From Sipunculus nudus (lineage: Eukaryota > Annelida > Sipuncula > Golfingiida > Sipunculidae): DNA of 64,000 bases. Shown here one piece after another: positions 25,301-39,348 of the stretch (position 1 is its first letter; the number at the start of each line of letters is the position of its first letter). The stretch spans positions 90,190,642 to 90,254,641 of the forward strand of contig CM049306.1 in the NCBI GenBank assembly GCA_026874595.1, given 5' to 3'. The translations under genes and the position numbers were made by a program. A model generated the notes under the pieces. That model saw only the letters and a list, made by a program, of their open reading frames with translations, was not told the DNA's origin and did no database searches.

Positions 25301-28300
25301 GTCCAAAATCAAAATTGAACTGGAAAGGGGTAGGTCCAAAATAAATTAAAAAACTTTATTTAGGCACCAATACGAAACACGAATTTACAATTGGTAACAA
25401 CAGGCTACCAGGGGACATAGGGGCTTTAAGGGGTGATTCAGGTATGCATCATGTGTGTTGAAGACTTGTGAAAATTCTCAACTATATAAGTTGTAGATCA
25501 TCATGGATCAGGTTTGTCAGATGCCCAATACAATACTATAGTCTAAGTCTCCAGCTAAACTTATATGTCATCATTAGTTATGATTTACACTGCTTAATAA
25601 TATATAACCTGCATAAACTTATGATATATAACATGTATCATAAAAGGTATTTTACAAAGATTAAACGATATTCATCAGGGTTAGTGTTGAAAGTAGATTT
25701 GTTTTATGTGTAGGAAAGAACCTACAGTGAAACCTGTGTTCGTAGACCACCCGTGGGACTGGTCGAAAGTGGTCTTAATTCACAGGTGGTCTTATTGGAC
25801 ACGTCAGTTATGACCTATGTGGATGCTTTTGGTTCACACAAGGGTGGTCTTAATAGACAGTGATCTCTCAGCAAATGTATAGCATTATGAATAGCATATA
25901 AAATATCGCGCTGTTTCCTGCATTGAATAGCTGCCACAAATAGTTTGCGAAGGAAAGTATATTCCCTTTATAATTGTAAGCCGTGGTCATCAGCCATGGC
26001 CAAACAATCAACTCAGATAGCAGTCCATCGGTTGGACAAAAGGCTGGGCAATATCTCAAATGGTTCTTGAGACATCATTTGCAAAAGATTGACTGACAGA
26101 CGGGTACTTGATTGTTGTAGGGCGTCTAGGACCCGTTGTCTAGTCCAACAGTCCATTAGTCCGACGGTTGTCGGACTACTCAGCTGTAAGGGACGTACAT
26201 TATCATTGGCTAAAAAAGCTTTTGCCTGCACGTCAAAAGGCTGACCATCTATCATGTGCAAATACATGTTTTTCTTTGCCATGTTTGTAGTTGACCTTTG
26301 CTTTAAAACAGTCTGTTTTACTTACAGTTTACACTAGGTGTAGGCAGTCAGTATTTATAACTGGCATTAATGTAAACATAATAGAATATTATATATATAA
26401 TCATATATCATAATATTCCATACCTTTGGGCGGTGACCTAAACTTTCCCTCCTCATGCGTTTCGTAATCTCGTATATTCTGCCTATACATGTATAAATCT
26501 ATATATACGCACCTGGCTGTTAAACAAATGAGCTGGCGAAACAACGTAATATCGGACCAATAAGCACATCCCATATGTACAGGGATAATAAGGAAAGTAT
26601 ATTAATTAACTGCTTGGGGAAGCTCTAAGATTCAGATAAAATTATCCCTCTTGAATGGACTGATGAACTTCGATGTTAAAGTTATTTAGCACATTATAAT
26701 GTCACTTCAAGCTCAAGCAGGAATGCTTGTTTATGGAAAAAGTGGAAGAAGTATTTTTAATCACCGGTTTCCATGGTTTAGGGGTAGAGTACAGGACTCT
26801 TATCCAGGAGATCCTGAGTTCGAATCTCAGCCGTGGCTACGAGATTTTTCATGGTTGACCCCCACCCAGGGTGAGCGCTCTGCAGGCTTAATGTGAAGGC
26901 CATGCCCAAGGGCAGTGTTTCAGTCACTTACCAGTGTGCCTTTCGGGGGTTTCTGGGTGGTATGACCCAGGTATTTGATGATTTAACACCCAGGGCCCGC
27001 AGATGCAGTAGTCACTGGGCCTAGTTAACACCAGGATATAACATGAGAGGGGGCGTATGCAAATGCCCTGTCACGTAGTCCGTAACCGGAATGGAACTCT
27101 GCAGATATACATATCTAGACAGCTGAATGGTAAAACGCTCGGCCTTCTCCGCTGGCGACCCGGGTTCAATTCCCGGTGTCTATGAGAATGGGTTGTAGTG
27201 GCCCGTCCAAGGTCGGTGGTTTTCTCCGGGTCCTCCGGTTTCCTCCACCCTTACCGACTAACGAGCGCCAACATCCGTGCCATGGAGAGTGCCTCGTATT
27301 AGTTATTATAACTAGTTGTATAATCCATGTAAAACAAATAAAGTTTATATAGATATACATATACTTAGTTGAGCTAGCATTAAAAAAGGAGGCGGTTACC
27401 TCCAACAAAAAAAATATTAAAAAAAACAGAGGTCTAATTTATACTAGTCACTGGTGTCAGAAAGTTTGGTAAAGGCAAGAAGAAGCAGATGTTTTATTCG
27501 TGCATAATGATATTTCCATATATATTTCACGGAATCAGCAGGCTTAATCATCAGTAAGGCAACAAAACAGTTGTTAAGCTCAGTCGTGAATGAATAAGTA
27601 GCGTTACTGCGTTAAATTTGAATTTTTTTTCTTGTCTTTTTTTCTTGAGATTTTCTGCTCATCGTGTAATATAAACCACTTATATATTATATGTGTAGGA
27701 GAGAAAATGTATATATTTCTAATATTATTTTGGTTCAGGTGAGTAATGTTTGTCTTGTCAGAGCTAGAGGAAGCAATTTATTTCATATTTCTGAACTCAG
27801 TCAATTTAAAATGATCCCAACATATAGTGAAACTATTTTTAAAAAAATCAATCTTATAAGTCATAAACGTAAAAATCCTATTTACTACGAGTCAATCCGA
27901 TAAATAAAGCTTTTTGGATAACATGGTATGTTGTCCATATGGTATGTCTCACGACGGGGAGTCGGCTACTTAGGCGCGAATAGGACAATAACTCAAAAGA
28001 GAATAACTTATCTGACGTGGAACCTCTTTGAATAAGTATAGTATAACTTTTAAGTTAAGTAAAATTTTATTAATTTAACATTCAGCTATAATGAAACAAA
28101 AATGTTCCAAAATACATGGAATGACCGGGAAAAGGATTTTATTTTAGCATATATTTTAAATAAATAGATTAATACTGTGGGTTACTTTCAGTAATTACCT
28201 GTTGTGAGATGGGCCGTCCCTGAAGCCTGATGCTTGGATTGGCAGATTTATGACAACGTAAGATAAGAATAACTGGCTTAATGAATTATCCTGTCATCTT

Positions 28301-31300
28301 ACCTTTGATATTCCGGAACGGTGTATAATGTTCCATGTATGTTTCCCTTGAATTACTTTCTATTTCGTCATTTACTGATACCGATACTCGTCTCCGCACT
28401 CCTGTCTTTCCATGACAGCTTCTTTCAATTCAACAAAGTACAAACAGTACGAAATGAACAGGTAATTATATGAATTTATTAAGGTATAACCAGTAGAGGA
28501 ATATATGGTGACCTGTAAAAGAAGAGGATTATTTACATGAATGTATACTTGTTTAGGAATGTTTCCCTGTCGAGACAAACAATATAATTGTTTTGGCAAA
28601 CGTTCGAGGGAAAGGTATTTGACATAATACGTTGCAAGAGACATTGTGTACAGGTGCTACAGACAGAAGCGCATAAGTCCTGGTGGAGCATTTTCTGTGC
28701 CATCCGACGAGGTTAGTGTGTAATAACTGTGTGTATTGAAGAACCCCTTTTACAGGTGTTGCAGGTGACAGTGTAAAAAAACTATAAGCAGGTAAACTAG
28801 TTTAAATGTCAATAGAAGGTTTAAAGTATAAGAAATGAAATGCTCTGAATGATGTCTAAGATTATTATATAAAGTTATTCTCCGTTTATCATATGCCCAA
28901 ACTAAGTGAAAGAAATATCCTTTAGACTTTGATATGGAAAGATCAGGTCACTTCATTGAGATATTAGTGTTAAAATAGTATAACTGTTAGCTGGAAATAC
29001 CTCTGATTACAAACCGTAAAATCGATAATGTGATGAGGACATCTCGCATCTCAATCATTAATATTCTGTATAAAAGCACCACTTTCTCTCTATTACTCTC
29101 TCTCTCTCTCTCTCTTTCATTGCTGTTGAAAGTGTATTAAAAAGTCTAAACAACCAAATTAAAACATAACTTAATCTATAATATAATGCCCTCTCCTTTC
29201 AGAGAAAGTAGGGGATGTACCGCCGGTCATAGTCAGAAAACCAATAACAGGTATTTATATCCAAGCCTATTACACACATATGATGCAATCTATCAATGTT
29301 TTGTAAATAAATATAAAAAATATTGGATGGGGAATTCAAAATGTGTACTGATTTTCCAGATATGCTTGTGGTTGCCAATCCCTATTGGAGTTGTTAAAAT
29401 GTGGAAAACCATAGAAGCTATGGGGGCCCAAGGTTCAGTAGAAATAAAACCTTTACACTGATCTCGTAATATTTAATATCAAAGTCATTATAGATATGAA
29501 TGTAAAAAATGAAAATTAATGACAAGGCATGATGAAAAAACTTATTTGTTTTTATTCGAAGTTGTATAGCGCCTACACCACTATTTCTAATATGCTGGCT
29601 AAATATCAGTGTTCTCTTGAAACGCCTCTATTGTTGGAGATCAATGGATAATGAGTAATAATTTCTCCTTTCCATCGATGACAACTGTAAAAGATCCATT
29701 TTCATTTATGGATATACCACTTAACATTGCCCTCCTTGTATGACCCCGGTAACTCCCTGATGTTCTTAGGTAATTTGGGCGATGATAGACTGGCGTGTTA
29801 CAAGTGTGACAAGTCTCCAGACAACGATTTATGCAACATTCAAGGGATACACTACTGCAAGAAAAACGAGGTAAATCCAAAATCATAAGATAAAATTAAA
29901 TACAATATTTACAGTAGTGTATTTGCAAAATGAATTATTCCATGATATGAAATAATAATTATAGAAATTACAATTAATATAAATCATCTACTTGATTAAT
30001 GACTTGGTAACAACTAAAGAACAGTAAATGACGAAACATCCAAATTATAATGAATGAAGTAAATATTATGAGTCAAAGGATGTGGCTATGCCTGATCACA
30101 AACAGCGAAAATGATACCTAGAGATCCTTGGTTCCTTATAAAGACAACCCACAGATACTCTTGCAAGATATTAGCGGTATATATACCATACCAGCAGAAC
30201 TGACATCGCTGGTAGTTCTACTAGCGATGCGAGTTCTGCTGGTATGGTATATATACCGCTAGCAAGATATGTGATATTTAGTCATGAATTATACAGCTTG
30301 TGTTAAGTTTTTAATGAAACTAGTAATATATGTGTGTTCAATCACAGAGTCAAAGGTCAGAAGACCAGCACAAATAATTCTGGCATCCTTACTGGGTCGT
30401 TTTTTAGTATGACAGTGATATATTCTGAAATCGTTCTTTTTGACGACGAGCAAGAAAAAGAATTCATTTCTGTTCATGCTGCATACTGTGTCAGTAATGC
30501 GATATGCAAACTGTATTTCATCTCACAGCATTCTGTGGATTTAGTGGGCGACGCAGCTAAAACAACGTCTCTCTAAATAAAGCTCCGTATAATCAAAACA
30601 AATAATAGCCATATGTGAAGTTGGCTAGACACACATATTTAAAGAAAGAAAAAGTCTAATTACATCCGGTATTTCCGATATTCGCTTTGGAATCTATATA
30701 GTGTAATCAATTTAAATACTATTCCATCCATAATAATGTATATACTACATATATTTTGAACATTTCAGCCAAAGTAGATTGTTAACAATATGTAAAGCAT
30801 ATAAAACAACACTAATACGGCATCAGTCACTCTCTCATCCCCTTTTGTAGGATGCTTGTGAAACTCGTATCAAAGAGAAGGATTTTGGTTTACCAGAGAT
30901 AACTAAGAAATGTGCAAAATTCGACCGCTGTGCCAGACACCAAGCGGAAAATTTGGTAAAGTGCAACCCTTTGTATCCCAGACCTGAATGTCGTTACTGT
31001 TGCTTTGGTGATTTGTGCAACCGCATCTTACCTAGCAATCCGATAACCGGGGAAACTTCCACCTACCCCGGTGAGTATTGCGTGATATCTCAGTGGTAAA
31101 AAACATTATTTTCTAATATGCTGCAAAGAAAACCCACACACTCAATCCGAAAAAATAACAAGAGAGATAGAAAGCAAGCATAAAGGTACAAATCCAGCCA
31201 GTGATTAAACTAGTTGTAGAAGAAATCTCGATTGTAGTGGAGCCTCACTCTAATGTCTTAACGACAACTTTAGGCATGAGGATTATTCCTTACACCGTGT

Positions 31301-34300
31301 ATATAAAAACGAAACCCAGAAAGCTACATGATAGCACGTCATTCGTGGTCGCATGGTACATAAGGCCACCAACAGGATAAGGACACATGTTTTGTAAATT
31401 TGTTTAAAGATTGGATTCAATGACTAGGGTTTCAATACACTCGAGCAAAACTTTTGCATATCAAGAATGGTTTTTTTTTAAGTATATTATTCAGTTTATA
31501 ATGTTACATCTCCTTGAGCTCATAGGAATATATAGACTTTATATCAGGTATGTTGTGAAACATATGTTAAACTTGGTGAATGAATACAGGAAGAGTTAAA
31601 CAGATAAAATAGGCTTGTATAAAAGCATAATCATTTTTTATTCACATTCAGAGTGGGAAACTTTAAACAAATGCTTTTAAAAATTGGAATATTAAATTCT
31701 CTCCAGGGATTTTTTTTTGTACTTTCATTTAAAAAAAATTATACTTCTATATGTTGAAAGATTATTTCTGTTTACTTACCATTTAAGATTTATTAAGCTA
31801 GGTATCATGGATACATTTCAGGTGACGTTAAAAAATGCACGCTCTCACTGACAGGCCTCAATAAGTTGAGAATAGTTGTATCTTTTTAGGTCAGTAACAG
31901 TGCTATAGCTCTTTTTCACTTCAAGGAAGAGTCTATTTTGAACAAGCTTCCACAAGTGACAGTTCAACTCTTTTATTAATAAATTTCGGAAAAGGCAAAT
32001 ATTTTAAACAAAGTGGAAAAATTCTTTTTTAGTCACAAATGTATTTTTACAAACAATATATAGTTGAGCACTCGAGAGAGGTTTATGGCTTTTGTTCTTT
32101 CCTATTTGGTTTTCGTTACACTTATAATTGATCTGTATGGAAGGGAGTTTTTATGTGGTGAAGAAACTTGTCAATTGATTATGTGAAGGAAAACTCCAGT
32201 GCTGAAGTTGGGAATGTATTAAATGGAGAAGGGTATATGTTAGGTATTAGGTGTCATTGAATAATTAAATTGATAGTGTACAGCGTCCTTTTTATATATA
32301 CCTTTATAAATACCTAAATACCTAGGTGGTCTTTAGTCTGCACAGGGATAAATTCCGTCCTGTATCAATGTCATATTCCTCATATTCTTTGCCAAAACCC
32401 TTTGTATGCAAATCGTCAAAACTACGTGACAATATGTCAAAGTTAAGACATTTCAATTTTATATTTCACTGCAGATGTGTATTGGTGGTTTTGTGGGATT
32501 ATTCCCGGTTATATTTACTCTCCAAGTGTGATAAGAAATCTTTAATTATTATAATCTCTAGATATTTGAATAAACTCATTTTCCTGGGAATATCTTAAAT
32601 AAGACCAGAATAAGACATTGAACCCTGGATTCAGGTGTCTCACGTTTTCAAACTCGTTTTACTGTGGCCTGGCCTCTTCTGTATCCTTCCTTGAGTCAGA
32701 GCTCTTATACTGCTTTCACTTTTCAAAAGAAATCTTCCACCGTCTTTTGATATTAGACATGTTAATGAAAATGGGTGGCAAAATGATCTTTTTCATGCAA
32801 TTTATCATTAAATGATTTTTATATAATGTTTTAATCCGTAAAAATATTCTGGATTATACGTCTCGTTATAAAGAAACGCTCAAGTTTCTTACCCATGGTA
32901 ATTTTAGTAGTTATGCTGATTACATTGTTCAGTGACCTTAAGGTATATATTAACATAATGTGTATTAAATTAAATCGATATTTCATGTATGATATTACAA
33001 CCTATTTTTATGGTTACCTCTACTCACATACTTTTCTGTCATTTCTCTATCTCCCTTTACAGCTGGCCCTACACGACCACCGAGGACCACAAGTAAGTAT
33101 GGACCATTCTTCTAATAAACTGTTGTGGCTTTTTTGTTTCGCGAGGGTTTCGGATACGAGAAAGGGGAATTATCGCGTAAATGAAATCCCAATGTCCAAG
33201 GCGAAATTTAATATTATGAAAAATAATAAATCTTATATGTTAAAAAAATTGCTATTATTAATCATACATTATCTTTCAAATTAAGTGCCATTAATGAACA
33301 ATAAACGTTGCTAAGAGTTAAGGCAGATATTATATGATTATTCTATAATAATGGTTATAGTCTGTGTATGTATTTTGTATAGTGAGATGGCGAAAATGGA
33401 ACCTTTGTGAACAACTGAAAATTGTAAATAGCGAAATTATGACCCCGCAAATATTTATATTTATATTTATATAAATATATATATATTTTATATATATATA
33501 TTGTCTTCGTTATTTTTAAAGTTTTAAATCTCTACAGGCGAGAAGTCGAAGATATCATTATTTGTTAGTAATAATAAAAAATGCCAGCATAGGCGAAACA
33601 CAGCGTATTGACGTAAGGGGGAAAAACATGCATAATTATGCGTTGCAATGTACATTATATTTAAGATAAATTAAGATGAAGAGCTAGAGCAAGGCTACTG
33701 CTAAAACGAAGAGCTATGCTTTGCTTAACACAAAGTGAAAACTTTAGAATACTCCTATTTCACGTGACCCCCTGTAAACATGTATCGGTAGTCTGAACCT
33801 AAATTCAGCTATTTTAAGGTTACCTCATCACTTTACAGATGGCTCCGTCGCTGCTTTAGCTAAATGATAATTTTTTTATGCTTTTAACTCACGATATGTC
33901 AACAGAAAAACCAAAAATGTTTCAAAATGATAATTACTTTTTAAACTATATTTATATAGATTCCTACCATTCACCAAAGCGTTTGGGATCGTACATACAA
34001 ACATGAAGTGGACGAAAATTCAACGTCATTTGAGAGATCACGAAGATTTAAGTCAAAGTAAATAAATATAAAGAAACAACTGGATTTAGAGGCATTCTGA
34101 AATCGCGGGGGGGGGGGGAGGGGTTCGATTTCAAGTAAAAATCTCATGAAAAATCTGAAAAATAGTCTGAGATCGCTTCTCCTGGAACAGGAAGCAATCT
34201 TGGACCCTGGAAGATTAGAACTGAGATATATCGTAATGATATTGGTGCAAATGCTCATGCTTTATTACATGTTTTTCAGCTGTGCGAACGCTTGCTCCCA

Positions 34301-35225
34301 CGCGACCAGTAACTGGTAAGTGGCGAGTGTTGTTTATGAACTAAAATTTATTCTATGTTCGATTATTTAAATGTAGACACATATAAAATATTACGTATGA
34401 AGTACATAAATATTTCCATATTTCGGATAAAAATTTTGCGGGCCAATTTATTTAGAGAATGTTAGGGTTATGTAATATAATATTCACGAGAGGTAATTGT
34501 TCCATGGCTACTATGCTTGTGTGATAACAGTCAGCAAGTCTCTAAATCTTTTTTGCGCCGCGGCCTTAAAAACAATAAGTAATAAAGACAGTTATCTTTT
34601 TAAAGTAACAAATATTCATAGAAAAAAAAAACAAAATTCTTGAAATGTACATATAGATACATTATCTGATATAATAATGTATACTTATTTACACTTATAA
34701 AGTTTCCATTCAACTAAAAAAATAACTATCTTCTTGTAATTGTTGAAATTTTTGAAGAAATAACAAAAGCTTAGCAAGTTATTGTCTGTATTGTAAATGT
34801 TACGAGCGTCAGACGTTGAACATCTCTAAACTAAATATAAAGAGTAAAGCATTTTCAACAATTATTTAAACCTGAAACAAAATGGCAAATATAAATCAAC
34901 GACTATTTTTCACTTCTAATAACCTTGTGTTTAAGTACTATAATTACCTCAGATCGGACCAACTTTATATGTTTTTAATTCCAGCTGGCTCCAGTTTGAA
35001 CTTAATTGATGCAAATTGATATTGTATCTACCAAAGACCTGTATTATAAAATTCATTATCATAAGCTTCACATAAAATAGATGCTTTTACCTTAGGCAAA
35101 TTCAGTGACGTGTAATGGCAAATCTATTTCCGTTCTTTTATTTATGCTCTATACATGTACAATTATAAACTTATTACGACCCTATACACTTATTGATGCA
35201 TGTATTTTATCTCGTTCAATAATGC

Positions 35226-35291
<66 letters not shown>

Positions 35292-35497
35292 TGAAGGCCC
35301 CACGGTAAAAATAATAAACAACTTGAATGGGATACCATACAACATTAAATAAAATAATCACAATAAAAATGCAAGAACTAACAGTATTATTATGTTTATA
35401 GTTGATGACGATTTCACTGCAACTTGTGTTCAAACAAGTTTTAATATGCTTGCCTCCTATGAGGGCTTTTTTGAAGATATTTATAATCTGAATAATT

Positions 35498-35541
<44 letters not shown>

Positions 35542-36593
35542 TAACTGTAGATTAACATAACAAACATTGTTTATGAGTTTGACTGTACCAACGGGTGGAG
35601 GATCTTTTGACATTTTCAGAAATAAAGAATGTAACATAAATATATATATATATATATGGCATTCTAAAAGTTGCAGAACAGGACCTTCCCAACATTAGGG
35701 GCTGCGCCCCTTCTATTTCCAAATCCTGGATACGCCAATGAGTTAACATAATTAACAACTTGCATGGGATACCATACAAAATAATAAAAATAATAATAAT
35801 AACAATGCAAGAACTAACAATAATGTATTTATATTTTAACAAAACCTGGATTGTGACATTTGTCATTTGGGGAAATTATCCCGGAATGGAAGTTTATAAC
35901 GTGTAGAAACCTGCTACACTTATTTTTTTTATTTGTTATCCTGAAAGCAGGCGTCCTTTTTTGCCTCTTTTTTTCCAATGAACAGTATTTATGAAGAATA
36001 AATAGAAGATAACCAGATGTAACTGGAACAGGCTTAAATACAGGGCAGCTCATGAATCAAATGTTATTGACCTTTAAAATAAACACACCATAAAAACTTA
36101 TTACAAACACATCATCTTTTAAATAGTCCAGTGTGATGCAAGAAGTTTAATATACCAGATAACAGAAAACAATATTAAATGAATGTTTATAGAAAATGAC
36201 TATATGATTGATTATTATCCTTTTCCCGTAGCGGAAACTACAGATAATATCGTCGTTTTTTTATTTTTTAATTTGAATTGCAGAAATAAAAAGACAAAAT
36301 GTACAAGACAGACATATATATTATATTACATATAATACATTTATATTCCAGTGCTACTCTAAAGAAAAAAAGATTAGTTCCTTTGACATTAAGATTCATC
36401 CACATATAATCAGCATATCTAAGTAAGCGGTATCACGTTACGTACGGAAAAATCCGGATTGACTATCCAGTTAATGTACTCGTGTTTTAAAATTCATGGA
36501 CTAGAAACCAACGCTGATATGGGTATCTGTATAAATATAACACAAATATTTTGACCTGCAAAGATTTTGAAATGGTCTGATGTATTGTATAGC

Positions 36594-36637
<44 letters not shown>

Positions 36638-39279
36638 TTATCAAATACAGCCTCCAACTTTAATATCCTTTAAGACTCGATACAAGAGAAAAATTTACTT
36701 TTAATAATATGTTTGTGATTGACTTCAATAATACAGTGAAAGTCGGAATGGACGGAGGGGGCTGACTGCCTGCTGCACCCCCCTGGCATTATCAAGTTTA
36801 GACTCAAATTTGTTCTTTTTTTAAGTAAAATCCGACGTTGGAGAAGTTATGTACTGTCTGGAATCTTTTCCAATTCGTAATATTTGCTAGCCATTATTTT
36901 GTCCATACATACATTTATATGAATACCAATAAATTAGAACTTGTTTCAATTCAGTGAACATATCAGCCAGATGGTCACATTGGTCATATTTTCTAAATTT
37001 CTTTTTTAAACATAAGTAGGCGTAAATGCGCAGATGGTTGCGAAACATATCGAATCATAATTTCCGATAACTTGTTCCAGTATTTGCCGAAAGAGATACT
37101 GCTGTATCTCGCTCTTTCTACAAAAAGGGACAGCAATTCGTGTAGTTTTTCAGCCAATTGTCTGAATATTCGAGATAAAATAAGTGTTTTGAGTTAGCCC
37201 TATCCTTAATATTAAACGACACAACAGAAGAAACCTCTTCCGAAATTCTTCACCAAAATTTATGAGTTTCACTTTAAAACAAAACGGGTTTTATAACAAC
37301 CCCCCCCCCCCCCCCCCCCCCACACACACACACAGAGAATTTTATAGTTTAGCAGAGGCCCAACAGATGGTGGTGAAGTAGCTGTAATCAAAATATAGGT
37401 TACGTACCCGTATAGTCGCGTAATCTGTCTTCAGGAGAAATTAAGTGGTTTTGTCAAATAATGGAGCTTTATAACTTGAGTACTTTGGCAAACAATGACA
37501 AGAGTTCAATTTGTCGGTCTAGACCTTTGATTGTATTCGTGGTTATTCCTTTAAGAGGCGTTTGTTTTCAGTACACTGCAAGATCAATTTTCTTGTTCCA
37601 CTACCTATAATTTCTTACAATAAGAAACGTATCTTGTGGAAATAAAATTTTCTTGAGAAACGTGCAAGAGAAGTATTCTTGTTAAGGATAAGTTAATTTT
37701 TCTTATAACAAGTTTCTTTTATTCTGAATAGAGTTTTTTTAGTTGCTGTCAGAAAAAGATACCTTATGGCAAGAAATTATATTAATCATCCACATAATGC
37801 ATATGCTTGTACAAAACAAAAAGAAAAGAAATCGTTTGACAAAACATATATTATCTTGGGTGTCAGTTAGAAGTTTTTGTCTTACACTGGTCGAGAAAAT
37901 ATATCTTCTGACAAGATAATATATCTTGTCTTAAGAAAATTTAGATACATTTCCTGAAGATGTCTCGTCCAGAAATTTCATCTTAACAAGAAATAAGTTT
38001 TTTGACGGTGTACAGACTTCCATGGAAAGTCCTATATCAAAATTGTGCATAAAATTATATGTCTAACATCTAAGTTTATATAAGATGATAGTTACTGTAG
38101 CCAGTGTTTCTCTTGTAAAGGCCTCTATATCTAAGTTTATCCAGGAAAGAGAGATGGGGGATCTGATGTTAGTTAGAGTTGCAGGAAACCAGAGTTGTTG
38201 GTTTATTAACTCTTTCAAGATAAATATGTATCAGAAATAATCTTGTAGACATCACATTAAAAATATTTCAAGTATTTCTTATTTTACTTTAATTGTTCTT
38301 GTGAGATTTATCATAAGCTATGTTTAGAGTATCAAGATCAGAAAATATCGAATTGTATATATTGCTGGAAAAATAGTATATTTTTTCGTCGTTCTGTGAC
38401 ATCCCAGGATAGGAGCAATCAATAAGTGTCGTAACTCGTGATTGTGGAGACGGTTAACGAACCTGATCCCTTTGGAAACTTCGTAGATATTAGAAAATTT
38501 TATATCTTAATCAAATATGCAGCAAATGAACAAGGAATTCTTTGATGCAAATATGAGCGTTTAACAGTACGTTCAATAAGCCAAGGAAAGAGAGAGAGAG
38601 AAGGGGGAGGGAACCGTAAATGAATTATAGCTAATATAGTACAAATAAGCGGTAGTCGTGGAATTGGCATGGGTTTAGAATTCCGCAGAATTTGATATCG
38701 CCTTTCAGGTGGCAGGCTGCCGCTAGGGATTTATAGAGAGCTCAGCTCCAGGTATTCTTTCGACTTTTGTTTGATTTTGATTGACAAAATCAAGACGTTA
38801 TAGAAACTACCCAAAAATATCGGGGTCGTGTTATCATTCATCTAATTAGTCTTTTCCATTTATTCTATGTTTATCCATCAACAGTCAAATTTTGATGTTC
38901 AAGGATTTCTGTCTCTTTCTTCAAATATAAAGTTAATTTAACAATCAAATATATAGTCGATATAATAAACTTCCAGGACCAACACGACCTACTGCGGCCC
39001 CTCCCGCGTGTATCCCTGACAACGCTCGCTTATGTGTCATAGACTTTGAAAAGGAGGTTAACAAAGCATTGGCGCTACCTTATATAAACTTCCGGGAATT
39101 CTGTCGGTAAGGAAAATACATTTTTCCATATAGAACTTAATGCCATGAAATGAAAAGTACAATTTAGGGAGAATTTGTATGGGATATGTTATTTATATCT
39201 GGTGACAATACGATAAAGCTTTTTGGCAAAAATAGTACCAGTACAGGCACGGCCGCCTTTCTTATAAGTGGAAATGCTG

Positions 39280-39348
<69 letters not shown>

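Larger units (their letters stand above)
25027..29202 (+). other. Intron 9, about 4.2 kb
   Basis: Holds a CAGTGAAACCTGTG-type repeat fragment (25725-25870), a minus-strand open frame (26013-26282), SINE A (26760-27103), SINE B (27115-27350) and a (TC)n run near 29090-29116. Confidence 0.65.
34316..38976 (+). other. Intron 14, about 4.7 kb
   Basis: Holds (TA)n at 35227-35289, 35502-35534 and 36597-36634, a short duplicated segment (35310-35400 and 35745-35830), a C-tract with CA repeat (37301-37335) and a MITE (37571-38013). Confidence 0.65.

Noticed and set aside
26760-26850. A tRNA gene (Lys-like)
   Set aside because: A and B boxes are present but the cloverleaf is degraded and it is continuous with a SINE body.
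27115-27190. A tRNA gene
   Set aside because: It is the tRNA-like head of SINE B, which has a target duplication and a SINE tail.
28748-28765. 9-nt microexon (ACAG|GTGTTGCAG|GTGACA)
   Set aside because: The phase fits, but nine bases with common splice words is too little evidence.
35227-35637. 136-codon minus frame rich in Ile-Tyr
   Set aside because: Translation of (TA)n microsatellites.
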